This document shows positions 17,039 to 25,600 of a stretch of DNA of 64,000 bases, piece after piece; position 1 is the stretch's first letter; each line of letters starts with the position of its first letter. The stretch covers positions 417,210 through 481,209 of the forward strand of contig NZ_ML701737.1 of the NCBI RefSeq assembly GCF_008087345.1, written 5' to 3'. The position numbers were made by a program, and so were the translations under genes. A model generated the notes under the pieces. The model ran no database searches and was not told where the DNA came from. It worked only from the letters and a program-made list of their open reading frames with translations. This stretch comes from Nocardioides caldifontis. Its GTDB lineage: Bacteria; Actinomycetota; Actinomycetes; Propionibacteriales; Nocardioidaceae.

Positions 17039-17981
17039 CCTGCACCTCCTGCTCCAGCCTCTCGGCCTCGAACGCGTCGATCAGGTCGACGACGCGGCTT
17101 CCGATGATCTGCTGCGCCTCGAGCGCCATGGCTCCGATGTGCGGCGTGAGCACGACGTTGTCGAGCCCCGCCAGTGGCGACAGCACGCCTTCCCCTTCGT
17201 TCTCGTGGACGTCCAGCGCCGCTCCGACGACCGTCGTGCGCTCCTGGAGAGCCCGTGCCAGCGCTTGCTCGTCGACCACCCCGCCGCGGGCCATGTTGAC
17301 CAGCAGCGACCCCGGCTTCATGCGCGCCAGGAGGTCGGCGTCGACCAGGTAGCGGGTGGAGGAGCAGAGCGGCACGTGCAGACAGAGGAAGTCGGCCTCG
17401 GCCACGACCGTGTCGAGGTCGGTGAGGGTGACACCGCGTGTCGCCAGGGCGCGCCGCGCCTCGTCCCGGGGGTCGGCGACGCAGCCGAGCACGCGCATCC
17501 CCCAGGCGTGGGCCATCTCCCCCACCAAGCCGCCGATGCGCCCGGCGCCGACCACCCCGAGCGTCTTCCCCCGCAACATTGGGCCACCCAGCAGCGGCTT
17601 CGGCCAGTGGCCGGACCGCAGCTCGCGGTCCGCGACGACGACGTTGCGGGCCAGGGCCAGGAGGAGCGCGAAGGTCATCTCGGCAACGGGCACCGACGAC
17701 ACCCCGTTCACCCGGACGACCCGCACCCCCCGCTGCCGTGCGTGGCCGAGGTCGATGTTGTCGAGCCCGGAGCCGGCGCGCACGATGATCCGCAGGTCGG
17801 GGGCGGCCGCCATCACCTGCTCGTTCAGGACGACGCCGCTGCGGACCGCCACGGCTTGCCGGTCCGCGATCGAGGCGCAGAACTCTGCCTCCCCCGGGCT
17901 GGGCACCACGCGCAGGTCGTGCCTGCTTCCGAGGAGGTCGAGCGCGCCCGGGTCCAACGGGCTCGCCACCAGCACCCTCAT
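17019..17981 (-). CDS. NAD-dependent D-2-hydroxyacid dehydrogenase
   Basis: A 320-aa D-isomer-specific 2-hydroxyacid dehydrogenase. The NAD-binding GVVGAGRIGG motif is at residues 142-151. The catalytic residues are Arg in VNMARGGVVDE, Glu in ALDVHENEG and His in LTPHIGAM, in the correct order. It interconverts a 2-oxoacid and a 2-hydroxyacid. Because it overlaps the PEP-mutase-like gene by 20 bases, phosphonopyruvate is an attractive substrate (reduction to phosphonolactate is known in one phosphonate pathway), but other 2-oxoacids are equally possible from sequence alone. The true ATG at 17981 overlaps the upstream stop by four bases. Confidence 0.85.
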   Translation of the reverse strand: MRVLVASPLDPGALDLLGSRHDLRVVPSPGEAEFCASIADRQAVAVRSGVVLNEQVMAAAPDLRIIVRAGSGLDNIDLGHARQRGVRVVRVNGVSSVPVAEMTFALLLALARNVVVADRELRSGHWPKPLLGGPMLRGKTLGVVGAGRIGGLVGEMAHAWGMRVLGCVADPRDEARRALATRGVTLTDLDTVVAEADFLCLHVPLCSSTRYLVDADLLARMKPGSLLVNMARGGVVDEQALARALQERTTVVGAALDVHENEGEGVLSPLAGLDNVVLTPHIGAMALEAQQIIGSRVVDLIDAFEAERLEQEVQDGELVV

Positions 17982-18739
17982 CGGGCCACCTCCCAATGCT
18001 GGCACACGGTCCGCACGACGTCGGCGAGCACGACGTCGAAGGGTCGGGTGGCGTCGAGGACCACCATGGTGCGGGACTGCTCGGCCAGCGCGAGGTACTG
18101 CTGGCGGCGCTCCTCCAACCACTCGGGATTGGACTCGGGCTTCCGCGCGTGCAGCACGGCGGCCGGCGCGTCGAGGCAGATCGTGAGGTCGGGCTTCGGG
18201 TAGAGGTGGAGCAGCATCCACCCGTGCAGGCGAGCGCAGCGGCTGCGCGGCCGCTGCGTCGGGGCGATGTCGGCGTCCCAGTAGTCGGCGACGAAGTGCC
18301 GGTCGAAGACCACCAGCCGTCCGCGCCACCGGAACCAGAGCGCGATGGCCACGCGCAGCCACTCCTCCATCGCCCAGACCAGGAAGCGCACGACGTTCCA
18401 GGACGACCGCACGAATCTGGCAGGCAGCGGCGAGTCACCGGGCTCGACCGCCCGGAGCGGGCTCGCGACGAGGTCCGGGCGCCCACCGCGCCACCTCTTG
18501 ACCGCCACGAGGAGGCGCGTCGTCGGCAGCATCAACGAGCTCGCCTCGAGGTTGACCCCCATGTAGAGGGTCCGGACCGGGCCCGGGAGCGGCGCCGCCC
18601 GCAGGGCGCGGGTCATCGTGCTCTTGCCGGCTCCGTCGGCGCCGACGAGGGCGACAGTGAGCCCTCGTCGGCGGACGACGGAGACCGCCGCGTGCCAGCC
18701 AGGCACCCGTTCGGCGGCATGGAGCCCACCCCCGGTCAT
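17978..18739 (-). CDS. Thymidylate-kinase-like P-loop kinase
   Basis: A 253-aa P-loop NTPase. Walker A is LVGADGAGKST (residues 31-41) and VVFDRHFVADYW (about 145) matches the DRY/H motif of the thymidylate kinase family, followed by PDLTICLDAPAAVLHARK, the LID-proximal region. The protein is more divergent than housekeeping Tmk and carries a long central insertion rich in Arg/Trp. Relatives occur in surface-glycan clusters, where the substrate is unknown. It is coupled by 4-bp overlaps to both neighbours, so it is an integral member of the operon. Confidence 0.72.
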   Translation of the reverse strand: MTGGGLHAAERVPGWHAAVSVVRRRGLTVALVGADGAGKSTMTRALRAAPLPGPVRTLYMGVNLEASSLMLPTTRLLVAVKRWRGGRPDLVASPLRAVEPGDSPLPARFVRSSWNVVRFLVWAMEEWLRVAIALWFRWRGRLVVFDRHFVADYWDADIAPTQRPRSRCARLHGWMLLHLYPKPDLTICLDAPAAVLHARKPESNPEWLEERRQQYLALAEQSRTMVVLDATRPFDVVLADVVRTVCQHWEVAR

Positions 18740-19896
18740 ACGGGTTCCCGGGAGACGGCGGACCCACCCGAGACGAGGTCCGCAGCTGCCGTGAGCACCG
18801 CGTCACCGAGGGCGGCGATGTCACAGGGGTAGGGGTGGGTCACGACGGCGGCGGGGCGCCGACCCATGAGCCGTGCCAGGAGCCGTGCCTCCTGACGGGG
18901 TGCCCCCTCGAGCGCGGCGCACCTGCGGTCGGGGAAGGCGAACCGGAACTGACGGTAGTGCGCCAGCAGCGGTGCGCGCTCCTCGCGGAGCGAGGCAAGC
19001 ATCCGGCGTCCTACCTGCGCCGCCGTGGCCGGGGTGGTGGTGATGGCCTCACCGGTGGAGCTGAGGACGAGAACCACGGCGTCGAGCGAGCCGCTGAGGT
19101 CCACCTTCGCCTCGCCCACCAGCCCCGCCGGCGGCACCTGCACGTAGGCCTGACGCTCGAGCACCGGCGCCGCCTTGCGCGCCAACCCCGACGCCGGGGT
19201 GTTCGCGGTCGAGGCGACCTGCGCAGCCGTCGCGAACGACCGCCAGGCCCTCACCCGTCGCCGTTCCCCGCGCGACCGCGCGGACCGCACCTCCGGGAGC
19301 TGGTCGAGGTGCCAGCCCCAGAGCCGGATCCGCTCGGGCAGCCCCCACATGGTCCCGTCGGGGGTCAGGAACACCCACTCGTCGCCCACGTAGTGGGCCC
19401 CACGGGTGGCCGCCGCGAGCAGCGCTTCGGTCTTGCCGCCTTTCGACCACCCGGTGACCAGGACACCGCGCCCGTCCACGTTGAAGGCCGACGCGTGCAG
19501 CGGCAGGACGTCCTTGCCCAGCAGCACGAGGTTGAGGACGGCGAGGAGGTGCGGCACGGAGGTCGTCCCGCGCTGGCACTCCAGCATCGGAACCCCGCTG
19601 AGCGACTCGAACGGCAGCACCATCCTGGTCGGCTGCCCGCCGTTGCCGCGCAGCACCACGAACGACTCGTCGTCGAACCCGCAGTCCTGGAGCCCCACGT
19701 AGGTGAGAGGCCCGGGTGCGACCCGGTCGGCGAAACGCACTACTACGTCCGCCTCACCCTCCGGCGACGAAGGCGGCAGGCCGAGCTGCCGGCGCACGAC
19801 GGCGACGTCACGCACCGTCGCCGACTCCACCCGGATCCTGGCGAAACCGTGCAGGTCGAAGTCGACCGTGGTCAGCTCGCGCGCCGCCGGGGTCAC
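18736..19896 (-). CDS. HPr-kinase-like P-loop protein
   Basis: A 386-aa protein starting at a GTG that overlaps the stop of the sugar transferase gene (GTGA). PLHASAFNVDGRGVLVTGWSKGGKTE (residues 132-157) has the LHASAF strand and Walker A (GWSKGGKT) of the HprK/serine kinase-like family that recurs in exopolysaccharide clusters. YVGDEWVFLTPDG follows as the Walker B-like acidic segment. The N-terminal 125 residues have no recognised domain. The substrate could be a protein, a sugar or a small acid; I cannot tell. A longer frame extends about 90 codons upstream but only overlaps the transferase gene. Confidence 0.7.
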   Translation of the reverse strand: MTPAARELTTVDFDLHGFARIRVESATVRDVAVVRRQLGLPPSSPEGEADVVVRFADRVAPGPLTYVGLQDCGFDDESFVVLRGNGGQPTRMVLPFESLSGVPMLECQRGTTSVPHLLAVLNLVLLGKDVLPLHASAFNVDGRGVLVTGWSKGGKTEALLAAATRGAHYVGDEWVFLTPDGTMWGLPERIRLWGWHLDQLPEVRSARSRGERRRVRAWRSFATAAQVASTANTPASGLARKAAPVLERQAYVQVPPAGLVGEAKVDLSGSLDAVVLVLSSTGEAITTTPATAAQVGRRMLASLREERAPLLAHYRQFRFAFPDRRCAALEGAPRQEARLLARLMGRRPAAVVTHPYPCDIAALGDAVLTAAADLVSGGSAVSREPV

Positions 19897-21359
19897 CGGT
19901 CGCCCCTGGTGACGAAGCCGACGGCAGTGCGGAGCAGGATCTTCACGTCGGTCCACAGCGACCACCGCGTGATGTACGCGTTGTCGAACCAGGCGCGCTC
20001 GGCGATGTCGGTGTCGCCGCGCAACCCGTTGACCTGGGCGAACCCGGTCAGCCCTGCGGGCACCCTGTGCCGGGCGGCGTAGTGCGGGTACTGGCTGCTG
20101 AACTGCTGCACGAAGTACGGGCGCTCCGGGCGTGGCCCGACGAGGCTCATGTCTCCGCGGAGCACGTTCCACAGCTGCGGAAGCTCGTCCAGCGACAGCG
20201 TGCGGAGCACCCGACCCACCGGCCCGAGCCGGGGATCACCCTGGATCGACCACTGCTGGGCGGACTCCTCGGCCGTCGTGGGCGTGAGCGAGCGGAACTT
20301 CAGGATCTCGAAGCGGTGCCCGTCGAGCCCGACACGGACCTGGCGGAAGATGACCCCCGGTCCGCCCTCGAGGTAGACGCACAGCGCGCACAGGGCGAGC
20401 ACCGGCGAGAGCAGGACCAGGGCGACGACGGCCACCACCACGTCGACACACCTCTTGAGCCGCCAGGCCGGGCTGCGGTGGGCCGCCCGCCGCAACCGCA
20501 CCAACGGCAGCGAGCTGACCGTGTGCATGGCGGCGTCGCCGTGAAGCGGGTGCAACCGCGGCAGGACGTAGATCTCACCCGAGCAGCGGTCGCACCTCTG
20601 CAGCGCCTCGGCGACCGCGCGGTCGTCCGCCGAGGTGTCGGCGACGACGATGTCCCAGTCGGGGTGGCTCGCCATGAGCGTGGGCAGCTGGCTCAGGTCG
20701 CCCAGCCAGGGCAGCGACCGCCCGCGGAGGGGCAGCATTGCGAGCTCGGTGGGGGTGGTGCTCTCGTCATCGATCCAGCCGACCGGCTCGCGGCCGCACT
20801 CGGGGTGGTCGAGCATCGCGACCGCGACGTGACGTCCCGCGGGTCCGATCCCCACGATCATCGTGGGGCGCCCCTGGCGAGCCCGACGCAGCCGACGCAG
20901 GGCCACGTAACCGACCAGACGCCCCCCGCATGCCACTCCGAGAAACATCACCACCGCGGTGACGCGGAGCGGGCGTCCCACCAGGTCACCAGCCGCCATG
21001 CCGATAGCGCTCACCACCAGCACGCGTCCGACCAGGCCGGGCAGCTCGTCCAGGAGTGCGGGCTCCACCGGGTCGCGGTACCGGCCGCCGGTGGCGTTCA
21101 GGACGAGGACGCCCGCGAGGACACCTCCCGTGATCCACGATGCCGACGGCATCGCCGCGTAGGCAGCACAGGTAGCGATGACGTCCACGACGACGAGCCA
21201 GACCGCGACGCGGCTCCGCCTCCTCGCGGATCGAGCCGGCGGCCGTTCGGACACCTGCTCCGGAGGCGCAGGTGCGAACTGGTCATGCGCCGGCAGCCGC
21301 TGCCCCGGGAAGTCAGCGATCGCCGATTCCCTTGACATGACGGTGCCGTGCTTGGGCAT
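19893..21359 (-). CDS. Undecaprenyl-phosphate sugar-1-phosphate transferase (WbaP/EpsE-type)
   Basis: A 488-aa polyisoprenyl-phosphate hexose-1-phosphate transferase that starts glycan repeat-unit assembly on undecaprenyl phosphate. The N-terminal half has four to five membrane helices and a CoA-binding-like Rossmann region (TMIVGIGPAGRHVAVAM). The C-terminal half is the bacterial sugar transferase domain: RLKRCVDVVVAVVALVLLSPVLAL helix, GVIFRQVRVGLDGHRFEILKFRSLT, LDELPQLWNVLRGDMSLVGPRPERPYFV. GGAGGGGG upstream of the ATG at 21359 sets the start. It is the first gene of the eight-gene operon and has a perfect dyad 42 bases upstream. Confidence 0.9.
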   Translation of the reverse strand: MPKHGTVMSRESAIADFPGQRLPAHDQFAPAPPEQVSERPPARSARRRSRVAVWLVVVDVIATCAAYAAMPSASWITGGVLAGVLVLNATGGRYRDPVEPALLDELPGLVGRVLVVSAIGMAAGDLVGRPLRVTAVVMFLGVACGGRLVGYVALRRLRRARQGRPTMIVGIGPAGRHVAVAMLDHPECGREPVGWIDDESTTPTELAMLPLRGRSLPWLGDLSQLPTLMASHPDWDIVVADTSADDRAVAEALQRCDRCSGEIYVLPRLHPLHGDAAMHTVSSLPLVRLRRAAHRSPAWRLKRCVDVVVAVVALVLLSPVLALCALCVYLEGGPGVIFRQVRVGLDGHRFEILKFRSLTPTTAEESAQQWSIQGDPRLGPVGRVLRTLSLDELPQLWNVLRGDMSLVGPRPERPYFVQQFSSQYPHYAARHRVPAGLTGFAQVNGLRGDTDIAERAWFDNAYITRWSLWTDVKILLRTAVGFVTRGDR

Positions 21360-21400
21360 CCCGAGAACCCCCTCCGGACGCCACCACACCACCCGTGCCG

Positions 21401-21420
21401 TGCACGCCGTCCGGCGTGCA
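21401..21420. promoter_or_regulatory. Perfect dyad upstream of the sugar-transferase operon
   Basis: TGCACGCCG-TC-CGGCGTGCA: two 9-base arms with a 2-base centre. The tiny centre makes an RNA hairpin less favourable than a dimeric repressor/activator site, and it lies in the 5' region of the operon that begins at 21359. No regulator gene is adjacent. Confidence 0.5.
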
Positions 21421-21525
21421 ACCCCTGCGTCCGCTGCCATCGAAACTCCCGCAGCGTTCGGGTCGCAATAGTCCTCTCGACGTAAACGCCGCGGTGCACG
21501 CGCACCGGCCCCCGAGGCTCCGGGG

Positions 21526-22269
21526 TCAGCGGGAGGAGGCGCGGCGCGAAGCTGCGAGGGCCGGGAGCGAACGCACTGCCAGGTAGGGGCGGGCCAGCTT
21601 GATCCGCAGGTGCGCGATGGTGTTGTCGTGGTAGATGCCGACCCGGGGGACGGCGAACCTCCCCGGCTCCTCGCGCTGCTCAGGAAGCGCGAACGCGTGG
21701 GTGTACCCCGCGCTTGCCGCCGCCGCTCGAACGTCCCCGTCGTGCCGGCCACGTGGGTAGGCGAGCAGCCTGACCGGGTGCCCGAGCACCTCCTCGAGGA
21801 CCTCCCGGCTGGCCCGCAGGTCCTCGACGCATTCCGCGAAGCTCAGCGTCGTGAGGTCGTGGTGCCAGTAGCTGTGCGACTCGAACGCGACGCCCGCCTC
21901 CTGCATCTCCCGGATCTGGTCGATCTCGAGCGTCGCGAGCGGCTCCGCCGGCGGGCGGTCGACCCAGTCCACCAACCTTCCCGGCTCCACTATTGTGCTT
22001 GCAACAAGAAAAACGGTGGCGGGCAGGCCTAGCTCGACGAGTAGCGGGAGGGCGTGGTCGTGCACGCTCGCGAAGCCGTCGTCGAAGGTGAGCGCGACGT
22101 CACGCCACCGTGGACCCGCCCCGAGGCCGAGCCGGTCGACGTAGGCGTGCAAGGGCACGACGCGGCGGTGGCGCGCCAACCACCTGGCGTGCTCGGCGAA
22201 GACCGCCGGCTCCATCGACATCGGCGCGGTCCAGCCCGGCTGCACCGCGTGGTAGCAGAGCACCGTCAT
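21526..22269 (-). CDS. Polysaccharide deacetylase (NodB-like)
   Basis: A 247-aa carbohydrate esterase family 4-type protein without signal peptide. Motif 1 is VALTFDDGFASV (about residues 57-68), motif 2 is FESHSYWHHDL (metal-binding His pair), and motif 3 is LLAYPRGRHD. These enzymes remove N- or O-acetyl groups from sugars. The absence of an export signal suggests action on a lipid-linked or nucleotide-sugar intermediate in the cytosol, or a missed anchor. The ATG at 22269 overlaps the glycosyltransferase stop by four bases, so it is translated with that gene. Confidence 0.85.
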   Translation of the reverse strand: MTVLCYHAVQPGWTAPMSMEPAVFAEHARWLARHRRVVPLHAYVDRLGLGAGPRWRDVALTFDDGFASVHDHALPLLVELGLPATVFLVASTIVEPGRLVDWVDRPPAEPLATLEIDQIREMQEAGVAFESHSYWHHDLTTLSFAECVEDLRASREVLEEVLGHPVRLLAYPRGRHDGDVRAAAASAGYTHAFALPEQREEPGRFAVPRVGIYHDNTIAHLRIKLARPYLAVRSLPALAASRRASSR

Positions 22270-23345
22270 CGCGCACCCACCGCCTCCGCATAGACCTCGC
22301 AGATCGCGTCGGCAACCCTGGCTGCCGAGTAGCGCTCCTCCACCCGCCGGCGACCGGCGGCCCCCATGGCACGTGCCCGATCGGCGTCGGACAGCACCTT
22401 CCTCAGGGCCACCGCCAGCTGCTCGGGCGCTTGGGGAGCGACGACGAACCCCGTGTGGCCATCCTCCACGAGCCGCGCCACGTCGCCCACGTCGGAGGCC
22501 ACCACCGGCAGCCCCGACGCCATCGCCTCGAGCACCGACATCGGCATCGCCTCCCACCACGAGGGCAGGCAGAACACGTCGGCACCGGTGTAGACCGCCG
22601 GCATCTCCTCCGGCGGACGTGTCCCGAGCAGCCGCGCGTTGTCACGGGCTGCGGCGAGCACCGGTTCGGCCGCGGCAGGCCCCTCGTCCGGGGTGCCGCC
22701 GAGCAACCAGAGCTCGTGCTCCAATCCCTCGTCACGGAGGGTGGACGACGCCGACAGCAGGTCGAGGACCCCCTTCCTCGGCGTGAGCAACCCGACGTAG
22801 AGCAGGCGCGGCGGGCGGTGGTGTCCGGTGGACGGCGTGAACCGGTGGAGGTCCACCCCGTTCTCGACGAGCCGGACGCGGTCCGACCCCAGGGCGCCGA
22901 CGAGCGCGACGTACCCGACTGTCCAGACCGCGACGACCCGGTGCACCGGCGCCATGGCGGCCTTCAGCAGCAGTTCGTTGCGGCGGGAGCCCAACCAGGT
23001 CGAGATGTTGCCGCCGTGGACGTGCATGACGACGGCGGCGCCGCGCAGCCGCGCGGCGAGTGCGAGCAGCCCGGCACGGGCGACGGTGACGGCGGGCGCG
23101 ACCGCCGAGTTCACGTGGACCACGTCGTGGTCGCGCGCCATCCTCCAGACGGCGAGGACGTCCCGAAGGGTGCGGGTCAGGTTGCCGATCGTTACCTGGC
23201 CTCCTTGCGGAGCGCCGGTGTGCGCGACGTTGAGGAACGTCACCTCGTGCCGCCTGCCGACCTCCCCGGTGCGTAGCTCCTCGAGGAACGTGGGGATGCC
23301 ACCACGATCCGGAGCGCCCTTGCCCACGAGCAGAACTCGACTCAT
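22266..23345 (-). CDS. Glycosyltransferase family 4 protein
   Basis: A 359-aa GT-B glycosyltransferase. The N-terminal acceptor domain begins VLLVGKGAPDRGGIPTF, the linker has VRLVENGVDLHRFTP, and the donor domain has LLYVGLLTPRKGV plus the E-x7-E motif in PSWWEAMPMSVLEAMASGLPVVASDVG. It is a retaining enzyme using an NDP-sugar in the cytosol, most likely extending the undecaprenyl-linked repeat unit. Length is normal. It forms a two-gene unit with the deacetylase and diverges from the sulfotransferase at 23522. Confidence 0.87.
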   Translation of the reverse strand: MSRVLLVGKGAPDRGGIPTFLEELRTGEVGRRHEVTFLNVAHTGAPQGGQVTIGNLTRTLRDVLAVWRMARDHDVVHVNSAVAPAVTVARAGLLALAARLRGAAVVMHVHGGNISTWLGSRRNELLLKAAMAPVHRVVAVWTVGYVALVGALGSDRVRLVENGVDLHRFTPSTGHHRPPRLLYVGLLTPRKGVLDLLSASSTLRDEGLEHELWLLGGTPDEGPAAAEPVLAAARDNARLLGTRPPEEMPAVYTGADVFCLPSWWEAMPMSVLEAMASGLPVVASDVGDVARLVEDGHTGFVVAPQAPEQLAVALRKVLSDADRARAMGAAGRRRVEERYSAARVADAICEVYAEAVGAR

Positions 23346-23521
23346 CTGTCCCCCAAGCGTCGTGCCGGGCAGTCAAGGTAACGCGGCAACGCGTGCGCGG
23401 CGACCCTTCGGCTCCGGGTACCTCGCATCTTGCGGAGCGGCACCCGGGCGCGCACGATGAGCGCGTCGGCGCGATCGGGTCTTCGTCGGGGGCCGCGCGG
23501 ACGGCGACGCTGGAGGGGCAC

Positions 23522-24553
23522 GTGGAATCCTTCGACGCAGGGCGACGAGCGACCACCGAGGGCATCCCGGCGCGCGCACGAGGCAGCGTGCTGTCCCTCG
23601 TCGGCGCGGGCCGGAGCGGGTCGACGGTGCTGAGCTCGGTGCTCGGTGAGGTCCCCGGATTCTTCGACGCCGGCGAACTGCGCTGGCTGTGGTCACGCGA
23701 CCTTCCCCAGCAGCGGCCCTGCGGCTGCGGGCTGCCTCCTGCCGACTGCCCGGTCTGGTCGGGCGCGGTGGAACAGGCCTTCGGCATCCCGCCGCACGAG
23801 CAGTCCGGACGCTCCCTGACTTCGGTGCTCGACCCCGTCGTAACGGCGCAGCGGGACACCACCCGGCTGCGCAACCGTCGAGCACTCCTCGCCGGCGCCG
23901 ACGGTCGCCGACCGGTCACCGAGGCGCAGGCGACGTTGTCGGACGCGACGGTCTCCATGCTTCGCGCACTCTTGGACGTCACGGGTGCGACCACCGTCAT
24001 CGACGCCTCGAAGCGTCCGCAGGAGGCCGCGGTGCTCGCCGCGACCGGCGCCTTCGACCACTACGTGGTGCACATCGTCCGGGACCCCCGTGCCGTCGTG
24101 CACTCATGGAGCCGCTCCAAGCCGCTCCCGGAGTTCACCGGCAAGGCGGCGATGGGTCCGCGCAGCATGCGCCGGACGTTGATGCGCTGGTGGGAGAACG
24201 CGGTCGGCGCCGAGGCCCTGAGACACCGGATCCCGCCGGATCGTTGGCTCTTCCTGCGCTACGAGGACTTCGCGCAGCGGCCTCGTGAGAGCGTCCGGCA
24301 GGTGCTCGAGCTCGTGGGCGACGCCCACGAGCCGCCCGTCGACGACCAGCGCTCGGTCGTGCTCGGCACGAACCACACGCTGTCGGGCAACCCGGACCGG
24401 TTCCGGTCCGGTCCGGTCGTGATCCGTCCCGACGACCGGTGGCGCACCGGGATGAGCCGGCGCGACAGGGCGGTCGTGCAAGCTGCCACCATGCCGTTCC
24501 TGCTGCGCTACGGGTACCCGTTGCGCGTGGCCTCGCCCGCCAGCGAAGCGTAG
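23522..24553 (+). CDS. Sulfotransferase family protein
   Basis: A 343-aa sulfotransferase-like protein. The donor loop SLVGAGRSGSTVLSSVL lies near residues 22-38 and HIVRDPRAVVHSW near 185-197 is the 3'-PB motif; YEDFAQRPRESVRQVLELVG follows as in other bacterial sulfotransferases. A CGCGLPPADCPVW stretch near residue 68 holds several Cys residues and is typical of this subgroup. The GTG at 23522 is preferred because GGAGGGG precedes it directly; a GTG at 23393 in the same frame adds 43 codons without a domain. The 3' end overlaps the convergent gene by 46 bases. Confidence 0.8.
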   Translation: MESFDAGRRATTEGIPARARGSVLSLVGAGRSGSTVLSSVLGEVPGFFDAGELRWLWSRDLPQQRPCGCGLPPADCPVWSGAVEQAFGIPPHEQSGRSLTSVLDPVVTAQRDTTRLRNRRALLAGADGRRPVTEAQATLSDATVSMLRALLDVTGATTVIDASKRPQEAAVLAATGAFDHYVVHIVRDPRAVVHSWSRSKPLPEFTGKAAMGPRSMRRTLMRWWENAVGAEALRHRIPPDRWLFLRYEDFAQRPRESVRQVLELVGDAHEPPVDDQRSVVLGTNHTLSGNPDRFRSGPVVIRPDDRWRTGMSRRDRAVVQAATMPFLLRYGYPLRVASPASEA

Positions 24554-25266
24554 CGCGCGTACAGCTCCTCTGCTTCCGCGAGCAGCCGCTGGGCGTCCGG
24601 GTGCGCGAGGTCGGCGCGCACGCGCGCCTTCCCGCCCTCCCGTGCCGGGGAAGGGCGACCGACGTGGGTCTCGACGACCTCCCCGCGGCACTCCCGGCGG
24701 TTCATCTCCTCGACGAGCGCAAACGCCGCGGCCTCGTTCTCCTCGGTGGGTCGGTAACGCACGAACCCGGTGCCGAAGCGGCTGTTGACACGCTCGATGA
24801 CGGCACCGAAGTCGTCGACGACCTGGTCGAAGGTCGCGACGACGAAGTCGTCACGGGCCCGCCACGCCGTCCGATAGGTGTCGAGGTACTCCAGCAACGC
24901 GTCGCGGACGGTCAGCGTCGGCCGCCGGACGAGGTACGACGCCACCGCATCCGACGGGCGTCGGATCAGGAGGACCGCAGGAACCTGGAGCCGAGCTGCC
25001 CGGAGCAGGTGCGGTCCACCGTGCAAGTGCCGGCCCAGATGCAGGTCCGCGCCGTTGGCCACGACGAAGGCGGCGACGCTGAAGGTGTTGCCGGACCGCA
25101 GAAAGCCGTCGATCACCAGGGCGGTGTGCCGACCGGCCAACGTCTGCCGCTTCTCCGGTCGCAACCACATCGCCAGGTCCCACACGTACGGCGTCCGTGC
25201 GAGCGGACGCCGCAGGTGGTGACGAACCCTGTCCGCCGCACGACGGGCGTTGTCACTTGGCCGCAC
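24508..25266 (-). CDS. Sulfotransferase-like P-loop protein
   Basis: A 252-aa protein with a sulfotransferase-type donor site: VIDGFLRSGNTFSVAAF (about residues 51-67; RSGNT in place of RSGST) and VLLIRRPSDAVASYLV (about 97-112) as the 3'-phosphate segment. YLDTYRTAWRARDDFVVATFDQV corresponds to the usual alpha-helix and strand after it. It is smaller than the other four homologues and more divergent, so donor specificity is less certain. Its tail overlaps that of the gene ending at 24553, giving a convergent pair of sulfotransferase-like genes. Confidence 0.7.
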   Translation of the reverse strand: MRPSDNARRAADRVRHHLRRPLARTPYVWDLAMWLRPEKRQTLAGRHTALVIDGFLRSGNTFSVAAFVVANGADLHLGRHLHGGPHLLRAARLQVPAVLLIRRPSDAVASYLVRRPTLTVRDALLEYLDTYRTAWRARDDFVVATFDQVVDDFGAVIERVNSRFGTGFVRYRPTEENEAAAFALVEEMNRRECRGEVVETHVGRPSPAREGGKARVRADLAHPDAQRLLAEAEELYARYASLAGEATRNGYP

Positions 25267-25600
25267 GCCGTTGACGCTACACAGGCGATGAGCCGGTGCA
25301 CCAGCGAGCGAAGGGCCCCCGGACCCGGTCCTGGACTAGCCCGCGGGACCGGCCGTGGCGGCCGGAGGTCCCGGCGATGTCCCAGGTTGTCCGGTCCAGG
25401 ATGTTCGACGGTTGCTGACCTGTGGCCCCGAGCGCACGATGAGCGAACGACGCTCGAGCACTCGGGAGCAAGGAGTCGGGGCGATGGATGTTGCGCAGTT
25501 CAGACCACGGGCTGTCACTTCCGCCGGTGGACGCATGGGTCCTGGAGACGGAGATGGTCCATCCCGGGTTGCTGCCGTCGAGCGCTGGTGGTCCTGAGCT
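25267..25600. other. Intergenic region with upstream reading frame
   Basis: 334 bases between divergent genes. The left half has no recognisable element beyond a TTGACG hexamer near 25270, with no -10 at the right distance. The right half holds a short frame with a good ribosome binding site (25484-25597), described separately. Confidence 0.4.
25484..25597 (+). other. Short upstream ORF in frame with the GT2 gene
   Basis: A 37-codon frame begins at an ATG eight bases after AAGGAG (25470-25475) and ends WWS-stop at 25595-25597. Three bases later, in the same frame, the GTG of the glycosyltransferase follows; that GTG has no good ribosome site of its own. The frame may be a leader peptide coupled to the GT2 gene, or the N-terminus of a longer GT2 interrupted by a TGA nonsense codon. 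No domain is recognisable in the 37 residues. Confidence 0.4.
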
